Below are positions 8,943-17,450 of a stretch of 64,000 bases of DNA, in pieces. How positions within the stretch are numbered: position 1 is the first letter of the stretch; each line of letters opens with the position of its first letter. Source of the DNA: Platynereis dumerilii (lineage: Eukaryota > Annelida > Polychaeta > Phyllodocida > Nereididae); contig JAPTHN010000076.1 in NCBI GenBank assembly GCA_026936325.1, positions 310,001 to 374,000 of the forward strand. The letters are read 5' to 3'. The position numbers and the translations under genes are program-made. Below the pieces are notes generated by a model that made no database searches, was not told the origin of the DNA, and was given only the letters and a program-made list of their open reading frames with translations.

Positions 8943-10337
8943 ATGGCAACCGGAGAGAAAGTATTGAAGGCCACAGACTTGGCTTATGACAATTCTCTAG
9001 ACATCTTTGAAGTACCTGCATGCAACCTGGGGGTTTCTGGCGTGAAGTATATTTCTCACAGACCGATAAACCAGTTCTCTACTGAAGGCAATGTGAAATT
9101 CCGTGTTCCGGGCACCGGATCTGCTTACTTGGACCTTCAGGAAATATATGTCAAGACTACTGTGAGAATCATGAAGGGGAATGGTGAACCTATACCCAAG
9201 AGACCCCTACAACACTCCCCCAGATTATCACCCGATGCCGATGAAGACACTGACGTGGACGGCAACGAGGACCCTGGGGAATGGGGAGTAGGGCCTGTGA
9301 ACAACTTGGCGAGCTCATTGTGGTACCAGGCCGAGGTCCGCCTTAACGACTGTGTCGTGTTGGGCGGAAGAACAGGGTACGCTTACTCGGCAATGCTAAA
9401 CACCTTGCTGGACGAAAACTCACTCACAGATGGGGAGTTGGAGTGCGCCATGTTCGACAAGGACACTGCACCGTACGCCTACGACGTGCAGCTGAATGGA
9501 GGTGGCAATGATGGTTATGCACGGAGGGCTGAGAGGATGAAAGAAAGCAGACCTGTGGAGCTGCTGGCCAGGTTGGACGCCGATGTTTTCAAGGTGCAAA
9601 AATATTTAATCAATGGCGTGACCTTGGACATTAACCTGACCCCCACCTCCTCCGAGTTCAGACTGATGTCTGGGAACACGACGTTCACAGACTATGTTTT
9701 GGAAATTCTAGACATCTCTTTGGAAGTGAAGCAGATAATTCCAAGTCCGCAAGTTCTCGTGGCTCACCAGGAGATAATGCGTGAAGGTCTGTCTAGGGCG
9801 AGATATTTCTATCTCAAGGAGGACATGAGGAAGTTTGTTTTACCAAAGGGGACCGCCTCGTACTATTCGGAAGATTCTTATAACGGAAAAGTACCGAGCA
9901 CCATGGCAATAACCTTTGTCTCTGGCGAGAGTATGAATGGAAAATTATCAAAAAACCCCTTCTACCTACATCACTTTGATATCACCCACATAAATGTGAG
10001 CGTATCTGGGAACCCTACACCTAGGGGGCCCCTATCGCTTAACTTTAAGGAGGGGAAATACCTGCAGTGCTACAGTGATCTTTATGGAGGCAGGAGCAGA
10101 GGACCTAGCAACAACCAGAGGATCACTCTGAAAGAATTTGGGCAAGGATATGCAATTTTTGTCATAAACCTGAACCCCCAGAACCGTGACACCTACTTCC
10201 CTGCAAGCAGGGACGGTTCAGTTCGCATCGAATTGAAATTCGCCCGTGAACTGCCTGAGAGCATTGTCATGCTCACGAGAGTCAGCTACCCAGCAATGTA
10301 CGAGTTGGACTACGAAAGGAATGTGTATCTATCATGA
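8943..10337 (+). CDS. MCP: Major capsid protein (double jelly-roll, hexon-like)
   Basis: 464 residues, typical of Polinton major capsid proteins. The segment NNLASSLWYQAEVRLNDCVV at about 118-137, followed by GYAYSAMLNTLLDENSLTDG, is the best-conserved signature (family pattern nn-SLF-q-ev-lNg, then Y-Y-a-l-t-L). Later strands include FRLMSGNTTFTDYVLEILDI and the IELKFARELPESIVMLTRVS ending. It would form the trimeric shell. The frame is open end to end, and its stop overlaps the protease ATG in an ATGA arrangement. Confidence 0.92.
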   Translation: MATGEKVLKATDLAYDNSLDIFEVPACNLGVSGVKYISHRPINQFSTEGNVKFRVPGTGSAYLDLQEIYVKTTVRIMKGNGEPIPKRPLQHSPRLSPDADEDTDVDGNEDPGEWGVGPVNNLASSLWYQAEVRLNDCVVLGGRTGYAYSAMLNTLLDENSLTDGELECAMFDKDTAPYAYDVQLNGGGNDGYARRAERMKESRPVELLARLDADVFKVQKYLINGVTLDINLTPTSSEFRLMSGNTTFTDYVLEILDISLEVKQIIPSPQVLVAHQEIMREGLSRARYFYLKEDMRKFVLPKGTASYYSEDSYNGKVPSTMAITFVSGESMNGKLSKNPFYLHHFDITHINVSVSGNPTPRGPLSLNFKEGKYLQCYSDLYGGRSRGPSNNQRITLKEFGQGYAIFVINLNPQNRDTYFPASRDGSVRIELKFARELPESIVMLTRVSYPAMYELDYERNVYLS

Positions 10338-11119
10338 ATACTGAGCAGATTTACGAACTTCTCTGGCAGGACAAACATTCTTCAAACTATGTGCTGGCTG
10401 TTGCACCCAGCAAAGTGCTACGTTACATCCAACATGATGACAGAGAGGCCTGCTACATTATAAACGTGCCTATACATAGAAAGTATACAGGGACTGCTAC
10501 TACTAATTCTACTACTACTGCTGGTCACTTACCCAAACGTGGAGGCGGCAGGAGGAAACGAAGTAGCCTGAGGGAAAGCGCCGCGAAGAGTCTGGAGAGC
10601 CTGGAGTGCCTGGATAGCCTGCCATGCATGGAGACTCTGTTCGGAGAGGGAAACAGCATCCACAAGCCCGTTGAGGGCGAGGGCGGGGTTCATCGTCGGA
10701 GGCAAAGTCAGCTGGGGGACGTATGGCCATGCAGACAATCCTGGAGGTGGAGCAGGGAAGCCCCTAGCAAAACCTTGGGCGAGAGTGGAGTTGACAAAGT
10801 TGGCCATTGGGTTGTTCTGGTTATGGTTCATGGTAGAGCTGAGATTTTCGACAGTCTGGGGACTTTGAAGGATGTGACCTATGGAGAAGACATGGAGAAC
10901 TTTACTAATAAATACCAATGCGTAAATGTGAATGATGATTTGCTGGACACTAAAAACTGTGCTTATTTTTCATTGCTATTTGTGTACTACAAAAGTCGGG
11001 GGCACCCCACTGCTGATGTGGTAAAGATTCTCAAGGAATGGGGGGAGCATGTTGAAGACGAATGTAAGAGGATTTTTTCTTTGGAGAAATCAAAAAAAGT
11101 TAAATTAAAAAGCTGGTGA
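10334..11119 (+). CDS. PRO: Adenovirus-type maturation cysteine protease with a long insert
   Basis: 261 residues, about 60 longer than usual for Polinton proteases. Active-site elements are H158 in GHWVVLV, the acidic/Asn position in AEIFDSLG, and C209 in KNCAYFSLLFVYYKSRGHP, matching the Ulp1/adenain fold (C48-like). It would process capsid proteins. Residues about 55-150 form a Thr/Gly/Arg/Ser-rich, low-complexity insert between the N-terminal strand and the His motif, coded by unusually GC-rich DNA. The ATG overlaps the major capsid stop. A C-terminal Lys-rich tail follows. Confidence 0.85.
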   Translation: MNTEQIYELLWQDKHSSNYVLAVAPSKVLRYIQHDDREACYIINVPIHRKYTGTATTNSTTTAGHLPKRGGGRRKRSSLRESAAKSLESLECLDSLPCMETLFGEGNSIHKPVEGEGGVHRRRQSQLGDVWPCRQSWRWSREAPSKTLGESGVDKVGHWVVLVMVHGRAEIFDSLGTLKDVTYGEDMENFTNKYQCVNVNDDLLDTKNCAYFSLLFVYYKSRGHPTADVVKILKEWGEHVEDECKRIFSLEKSKKVKLKSW

Positions 11120-11145
11120 ATTGGGACTTGTGGTGTAGAGGCATT

Positions 11146-11551
11146 TCAGTTTAGTTAGTTATGGGCAAACATCCTCACTTGGAATGTGTGTAAATTGTAT
11201 TGCTACATTCAGGGTGATGTTGAAGTCAACACTGTGTAGTGATGTTTTTCCAAAAGAAAATTTCATTATCATGCAGTATGCTTTCAACTATCCTCTTAAA
11301 GGTTGTAAAATCTTTTTATACTTATATCACTGGTGACAGTGTTTTTCACTATATGTAGTGAGGTAGAGAAAGTTCAGTTTAGTTAGTTAGTTAGTTATGG
11401 GTAAACATCCTCACTTCGATTGTGTGTAAAAGAAAAAATTGTATTGTAACATTCAGTGGGCTGCTGAAGCCAACACTATGTAATCATGTTTTTTTCAAGA
11501 GACATTTCATTATCATGCTGTATTCTTTCACCTAACCTCTTAAAGGATGTA
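11146..11551. repeat. Direct duplication in the 3' region after the protease
   Basis: Two copies of about 170 bp, 11146-11312 and 11371-11551, both opening with CAGTTTAGTTAGTTATGGG and both containing AAACATCCTCACTT and TTTCATTATCATGC. The second copy has extra TTAG units. They lie between the protease stop and the AATAAA and are probably transcribed. Confidence 0.8.
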
Positions 11552-11599
11552 AAAATGTAATAATGGCGTGGCATTGTGCTATAATAACGTTTTGATGTG

Positions 11600-11605
11600 A
11601 ATAAA
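11600..11605 (+). terminator. AATAAA polyadenylation signal after the structural block
   Basis: AATAAA lies about 480 bp after the protease stop, followed by a T/G-rich stretch (TTTGTTGGT). It is the first clear signal for the rightward transcript. Confidence 0.5.
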
Positions 11606-13360
11606 ACTTTCATTTGTTGGTCTAAACGTGAATTTCTGTGTTGAGTTGTATCTTACCAGCAAAATAGCTGCGTCCTTAGCCATGGCCTGATAATAACCCA
11701 GAGTTCCTCCCATCAAGATGGGGAAAAATCTTGTAAAACGAGGGCTTTTGGGGCTGAACCGGTAAGCAACATTGCAGGTTTTGGTCCTTTTCAAAAATCG
11801 GTTTTACAATCGATGAAAAAAGCCTTGAATTTTGAACTCAATACAAAGAGAGGGAACCCCAGTAATAAACTGGCCCAGTTATTTTCTGTTCTTGGAATAG
11901 CAAGGTTGCATGCTTGTAATTCCTTCTTTACCACAATGGCCTCTGCGCATGGAGGAGCGCCGTTAAAATGTCAAGCCAGAATAGACGTGTGATTTCTAAT
12001 ATTATATAAACCAGACAAAAAAAAAGCTTTGTAGTTATGTGACATTCACCAATGAGTCTTGTGGCTAAGGTGTGGTGTGAATTAACAGCGTATTTCAACG
12101 ATATGCGCCCTCTGGCGTACTTCTCAGCTCTAATCATGAGGTGAAATAACATGAATTGGGATTTATGGTGCAGTGCTCAGAGAAATCACCAAAACAACGT
12201 TGCCAATGCCTAAAGTATATGGGAGGACGTCGAAGTAACCAACAAAGTCTAAAATATTTACATAATTACGTTTCCTGCCAAAAATTCGATTCCTATATTG
12301 ACCTCCTCTATTTAGAAGGGGACCGCAGATTTTGCGAGGGCCTAATCTTTCAATTCTATCACCAAAACCATGTCGTCATGGTGCATGGCAGCCTTTCTGG
12401 ACTCTATCTAACGAAAAATGCAATAAAGCATGGCCTAATTTGATTAATAGCTCGAAATTCGATGCATCATCAAGCAGGAGCTTTTCCATGTGACTAATAA
12501 ACAAAATGGCCGACCACGTGCTTGCATGAACATCACCAAAAGGGTGTCGCAGGGGTACAGGGGTGGTCCTGGTACACTCTAGGGCACGTTGGACTTGAAA
12601 ATGTTCACAACTTTTGCTTCATGTGGAAAAATTTGTTGCCTCAATAATTGTTAGTCTGCGGTTTGGTGGCCATTTTTGGTTATCTCTCCCCCTTGTTTGG
12701 AATGGCGAAATTTAGCAGGTTAATCAACCTTAGGGACTGAAGGACGTGTGGTCTAACGAAATTCATACCAGATTAAACAAAAATTCCAACCCTACTCTCA
12801 ATCTTGGTCGACTCATCTTGCCCCTGCAACCTAAAATCAATTCAACCTAATGGTGGCATAGGGCATCACCAGAATGGTGTCGCTACCACCTGTTCTTGTA
12901 CTCTTGTTGCCAGGCTAACGAAATTCAATGTAAAAGTGTAGACTATTTCACACAATTTCCATAATTTACCTTCTATTGCTAGGGAGGTTGAGCAGAGCAC
13001 TGCATGCAGGAGTCTTACACATTGCGGGGCTCATTTTGAGAAATGCAGTAGCATAAACAGTCAACTAATCTGGCAACTCGATGGACAAAGCAGTAGTCTA
13101 ACGAAATATGATGCAAAAGTCGAAAATATGTCACAGACAAGAGAGGAATTGCCTTTCTTTATGGACCTGAATATGAAAACACGCATCTGCTGTGCAGTTG
13201 GGCCTTCGAGGCTAATTCAGAGAAAGGAAATTAACTGCCCCACAAACGTCTATGAGAAGGCACACAGAGTACAGCCAGCATAATATTCAAATAGATCTCC
13301 TTTTACCACAAACGACTTGTAGAATAACAATCTTAAACAAGAGATTTTGAAAAGAAAGTA
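11606..13360. repeat. Non-coding stretch with diverged repeats of about 170 bp
   Basis: No convincing gene. The word CTAACGAAA recurs near 12,411, 12,754, 12,917 and 13,097, spaced by about 165-180 bp or twice that. Hairpin-prone words of the type CATCACCAxAAxGGTGTCG recur near 12,358, 12,530 and 12,863. This suggests an old tandem array between the Polinton structural genes and the downstream cassette. Confidence 0.45.
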
Positions 13361-13368
13361 ACTTACCT

Positions 13369-13520
13369 GACTTTCTCTTTCTCAGAGGGAAGACTGGTTG
13401 TCTTGAAGAGTAGTTTCTTGAAGAGGCTTCTTGAAGCAGGAGTAACTGGCAGGTTACTTTCTGGTGATCTAGATGCAGTGTGGGTGCTAATTTCTACATC
13501 TGAGTTTTTATACTCAATGC
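13369..13520 (-). other. Candidate leftward exon with TATA-like box and strong splice donor
   Basis: On the minus strand a GAGTATAAAA box lies near 13,515 and a consensus donor CAG|GTAAGT at 13,369/13,368. The sequence between them is open in one frame (ending ...LPSEKEKV) but has no ATG in that frame. It could be a 5' leader exon or an internal exon of a leftward spliced gene. No acceptor partner is proven. Confidence 0.35.
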
Positions 13521-14719
13521 CCTGTCACGTGGGGTATAATGAGCATCAGTGCGTGTTTTTTGGTAGCATCTTTGATCTCCTGCTGTGATCACGGAGCATA
13601 GATCTCCACACTTGAATGCACCCAAAATTGATTCTAAATGATCTAGAGAAGGGCTCTAATCGATACCAGTACAAAAAGGTCTACTGTGAAAAAGCTAGAA
13701 GAGTAAACAGAATAAAGTGACACAGCGTTGTTTGACTACATTATATGATCTAACTCTGCCAAAAGGTCAGCCCAAGCTTTGTCATTAGCAGGCGTCACCA
13801 AACATGTGGGCTAAACGTGCGTTTCTGTGGTGGCCATGGGAAAAAAAAAACCTAATAATAATAATAATAATATTGGATTCCCAAGACAAATTCTTCTCAC
13901 TTGGTAACTATTCAACATTATTTCCTCTTGGTCTTTTCTCTTCCAAGCAAACCAGCATTCTACAAGGAAATGCTCGCATTTGCATTCATTTCAGCGCAAT
14001 CTAACATAATGCTTGATGATAAATACAGGAGGTAAAGTCGAACCATTTTGAGTCTCAGTTAGATCAATTCTGGCAAAATACCGGGACGTAAAGCCAGTCC
14101 CTTTGAGACTGGTCGACCAAAGATAAATTGTTGACTTGAAAATGATCATCCTCAATGCAAGTCTAACTAACATTATAGTTGAAATACAGGACGTGAAAAC
14201 CAAACCCCTTTGAGTCTCAGTGCGATAAATTCTGGACTTGAAAGAGTCTTTTAAAAGTTCACAAACTGAGACTAATACAGTCTGTGAAAAGAGCAATCAA
14301 ACTCCATTGGTAATAAAATAAAACTCTCTCTCTCTCTCTCTCTCTGTTTTCAATTCTCAGCCAGAACTAGGTACTCTTTTCAAAACAGTTTTTTCCTCCA
14401 ATTCACACATATATAGATATAAAGGATAAATACAGGACGTAAAGCAGGCTTTCAAGTCCACTCCACCACTATAACCTAATCTCTGCTCTTAATTGATTTA
14501 ATATAGTTTTTCTTTCTCACTGTAAGGCATATTTACTTCTGAGAAACCTAAAGTGTTTTGTTTTGCAAGTCTGTTTCCTTGAATTTCTCTCTTATGGTTA
14601 GTTTTGGAGAAAATAAACAATTTGCTGAATGCTGAATGCTGATAAAATATTGGCAAAACAGGCAAATATAACTTTCACTTTAACTTGATCCAAGCAAGCG
14701 CGTGTCTGCTATTGAGCGT
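13521..14719. repeat. Mostly unannotated stretch with repeated ATACAGGACGTAAAG words
   Basis: I see no gene here. Variants of AAATACAGGACGTAAAG occur near 14,026, 14,072, 14,185 and 14,427, each followed by similar sequence (CCCTTTGAGTCTCAG in some). The word resembles the 3' tail of the SINE at 42,507-42,711 (AATACAAGACGTAATGCC), so these may be SINE tail fragments. A (CT)n microsatellite of about 23 bp sits at 14,323-14,345. Confidence 0.4.
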
Positions 14720-14954
14720 CTTGTTACGTAACATTAGCTTCTAGGGAGCGCTCTAGCTTTGGGAGACAAAAGGAGGGTGGAGCAAAGACAAAAGGGGTGC
14801 GCTGCCAGTGCATTTTCGATTACGTAACACCACATGTTCCTGAAGTGGGATCGAACTTGTAGAGTGACATTTCACTGCCAACTGTCATTCTGAAAGCACA
14901 TACATACATACAGCAGCAGGATTATTTACAGAGTTTTATTAAGTTGACTGTGAC
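14720..14954 (+). promoter_or_regulatory. Promoter region with two TTACGTAA palindromes
   Basis: GTTACGTAAC near 14,723 and ATTACGTAAC near 14,819 are perfect sites for PAR/C-EBP-type bZIP factors (consensus RTTACGTAAY). They are spaced about 96 bp apart, 150-250 bp upstream of the membrane protein ATG. No strong TATA was seen. Use as a promoter is inferred. Confidence 0.45.
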
Positions 14955-14975
14955 TTGCTGAGTGAAATGATCACA

Positions 14976-15800
14976 ATGGATCTCAGGGTGATTATTGTGC
15001 TAGCCCTGGTGGCCCCCTGTTATTCTTGGATTTGTGGAAACCGGAATCAGTGTGTTTGCTCCAGCAATGGAATGGTCAGTTGTGAACAGATTTCCGTCAG
15101 CCCCCTGTTTCCAGAACGCAGTCGCAATTCCAGAGGACTTGTTCTACGTGTTGCTGATCCCAAGACCTTTGACCTCAACAGTTTGGACCTCACTCATGGC
15201 TTCGAATTCGTTTCTTTGACCGGCGCCGATCATGACCTGTGTGCTAGAGTAGCTGCTGGATTCCCCTGGGTCACGTGCAAGTATGATGAGGTCACTTCGA
15301 CCAGCTGTGTTGGACCTAACTGTGACTTTTTTGGCCGCATTTACACTTCCTTGAGAGCCCAGGAAATGAGCGAAGACTACGAACAACAAACGTCAGATGA
15401 CCCAGGGACCACAAGGCGACAATCAGAGAGGCAACTCTTCTCCTCAAGGGTGACCACGGCCAGTCGAATGGACTCTTACACCATGGGGACCCCCGTCAGA
15501 CAGATGACCTATTGGACTGTCAAGAACTTTGGATTCTGGGGCACCGTCTTTGCTGGGATATCTGCTGGCCTGCTCTTTGCGGTAACTATCCTCCTTATTC
15601 TGAACAGAAAATGTCGTGGGGCAGAAGAGGACCCAGCCTGCGTTGTGTCAGCCTGCAAAGCCTGCTGCAAATGCTTTTGTGTTGACCCAGCGCGCAAAAT
15701 TGGTCGATGTCTAGGACTGTCACCCAAGAAGGGCCGAGCTCAGTACAGAGGCGGGTCAATCTGTAGCCTGGAGTCACAGGAAGAATATTCAAGAATATAA
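14976..15800 (+). CDS. Type I membrane glycoprotein-like protein, unknown family
   Basis: About 275 residues from the ATG in ACAATGG context at 14,976; an ATG three codons upstream is possible. The N-terminus MDLRVIIVLALVAPCYS is a clear signal peptide. The mature ectodomain of roughly 170 residues begins with closely spaced Cys (CGNRNQCVCSSNGMVSC) and has further Cys pairs near the middle. A single transmembrane segment follows (FWGTVFAGISAGLLFAVTIL), then a Cys-rich cytoplasmic tail (CVVSACKACCKCFC) suited to palmitoylation, and a basic end. I do not recognise the family. Its place beside a Polinton makes an envelope-type or host-interaction protein possible, but a host gene cannot be excluded. 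A donor AAGAG|GTAAAT lies 8 bp after the stop. Confidence 0.7.
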   Translation: MDLRVIIVLALVAPCYSWICGNRNQCVCSSNGMVSCEQISVSPLFPERSRNSRGLVLRVADPKTFDLNSLDLTHGFEFVSLTGADHDLCARVAAGFPWVTCKYDEVTSTSCVGPNCDFFGRIYTSLRAQEMSEDYEQQTSDDPGTTRRQSERQLFSSRVTTASRMDSYTMGTPVRQMTYWTVKNFGFWGTVFAGISAGLLFAVTILLILNRKCRGAEEDPACVVSACKACCKCFCVDPARKIGRCLGLSPKKGRAQYRGGSICSLESQEEYSRI

Positions 15801-15968
15801 TTCAAGAGGTAAATTGTACTTTTTACCTGCTCTTAACAGTAACCTTACATAGTTTTTTAATTGATCTAAGCATAGGGTGCTTTTGCTGATGATTTTCTGT
15901 TAACACTTGAATGTTTGTTTTTGTTTTAAAAAGTTACTGACAAATGTCTTTCATTCTTATCATTTCAG

Positions 15969-16403
15969 ATCTTCTGGAGAATTGCTGGATTGAATGGTGC
16001 CGACTTCAGGGCCTTGCTGGAAGCAATGCCTCATCCTTGGCTTATGATGCCCCCCGCCTTTGGACTTATACCCCCGGTCAACGCTATGCACAACTTCATG
16101 CCCTTACATGCCAACATGTTCCCCGAGGACATTGGAGCCTTCTTCCCGCCACGCGCACCTGCCAGAGAGGCTGCCCCCGCCGGTGCCCCTGTCGCTGAAC
16201 GCCCCCGTGCTCCCATGTTCCCCGAGGACATTGGCCCCGTCTTCCGCCCACGCGCGCCTGCCAGAGAGGCTACCCCCGAACGGCCCCCTGCAGCTGAACG
16301 CCCCCGTGCTCGTCAAGTTAGGCCCCGAGGTAATGGCCTTTTGCGTGACATGGACGTCGACAACATCATCCAGGGTCAAGGACGTTTAAGACCAAGACGC
16401 TGA
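15969..16403 (+). CDS. Pro/Arg-rich protein with duplicated 33-residue unit, behind a splice acceptor
   Basis: The frame is open from an acceptor (TTATCATTTCAG, exon from 15,969) to 16,403. The first in-frame ATG is at 16,026, giving about 125 residues. Two adjacent units start MFPEDIG and run through PRAPARE...AERPRA (about 99 bp each, roughly 16,119-16,215 and 16,216-16,314). The end is Arg-rich. The donor 8 bp after the upstream gene's stop pairs naturally with this acceptor, so the two reading frames may share one spliced transcript. No family was recognised; low-complexity Pro/Ala/Arg composition limits inference. Confidence 0.5.
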   Translation: MFWRIAGLNGADFRALLEAMPHPWLMMPPAFGLIPPVNAMHNFMPLHANMFPEDIGAFFPPRAPAREAAPAGAPVAERPRAPMFPEDIGPVFRPRAPAREATPERPPAAERPRARQVRPRGNGLLRDMDVDNIIQGQGRLRPRR

Positions 16404-17110
16404 AGAGCTTTTTTATAATGACTGTTTAACCTGGAGCTTTTTTAAAAGCTGAACATCCTTTTCAAAGACTCTAGATTAGTAACTAGTGGGCTGTGAACTC
16501 TGAATGCTGAACTTTTTATTTGAAATGACTTGAAATGACTTTTGCATGAACTTTTTGAATGGTTGATCTAAATTTGTTGAACTTCTTGAATGTGTGACTT
16601 TGTGCCATCATTTTTGAATGTCTGATTGAATGTGAATTAGCTTTTGTTTGAACGTCTTGCATGTATGACTGTTTAGCCTGGTGCTTTTTTAAAAGCTGAA
16701 CATCCAACTTCTTGCGTGTATGGCTGTTTAGACTGGTGCTTCTTTCAAAAAGCTGAGCAACCTGATCAAAGACTCTAGATTAGTAGTAGTAGTGCCTGTG
16801 AACTCTGAATGGATAACTTCCTAAAACTTTGGTGAACTTTTTTATTTGAAATGACTGAAATGACTTAGCAGGAACTTTTTGAATGTCTGATCGAACTTTG
16901 TTGAACTATTTGCTATATGACTGTTTAACCTGGAGCTTTTTTAAAAGCTGAACATCCTTATCAAAGACTCTAGATTAGTAGTGGGTGAAAGGGTAACTTC
17001 CTAAAACTTTGCTAAACTTGAAATGTCTGAAATGACTTTGCAGGAACTTTTTGAATGTCTGACATGACTTTGTTGAACTATGTGTAAATCTTTTGAACAT
17101 TAAACATTCA
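16404..17110 (+). repeat. 3' region with four hairpin-bearing repeats
   Basis: Four copies of a word around GACTGTTTAACCTGGAGC followed by TTTTTTAAAAGCTGAACATCC occur near 16,420, 16,668, 16,722 and 16,919, most followed by CAAAGACTCTAGATTAGTA. The core AGCTTTTTTAAAAGCT can fold into a hairpin. Between them a second set of words (TTTTTGAATGTCTGA, TTGTTGAACT) also recurs. This looks like an expanded 3' UTR. Confidence 0.65.
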
Positions 17111-17450
17111 ATCTGTTGGAAACTCTTGTGTTTGTTTCATTTCATATTAAGCGGTATTTGTGTCAATGAATACCAGCTTCCACAGAGCACCAATCTGGCA
17201 ATGACAGAGTGTTTTATCTTTTGCCAAATTTAAAGGGCAGCGGGCATTGAGTAGCAATGACCTTAGAGAATAGAACTGGCAACTTCACAATATAGCAGCA
17301 GTCAGTTTTTAAGTTTGTTGGAGTAAATGAGCGGAAACAAGGCAACTTTTTTAAGTTTTAAAAATAGACTTTAATTTTTGACAATTAGCAAGTTTTAAAA
17401 CAGCATCATACAATAATGTCAAATATAATCAGCACATCAATAAATTCATT

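Larger units (their letters stand above)
1..11605. mobile_element. Polinton/Maverick element, partial (left end outside window)
   Basis: The gene set is diagnostic of Polintons: protein-primed family B polymerase, FtsK/HerA-type packaging ATPase, rve integrase with C-terminal chromodomain, penton-like minor capsid, double-jelly-roll major capsid and adenovirus-type protease. Polymerase and one spliced gene run left, structural genes run right, diverging near 4.2 kb. The left terminal repeat lies off the window. The right end was not located, and 11,605 marks only the first polyadenylation signal after the protease. All visible frames are open, so the copy looks young and near whole. Genes up to about 23.4 kb may be part of it. 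Confidence 0.9.

Noticed and set aside
11579-12443. Short frames of 70-95 codons after the protease
   Set aside because: No motif, no start context and weak composition; they overlap repeat words.
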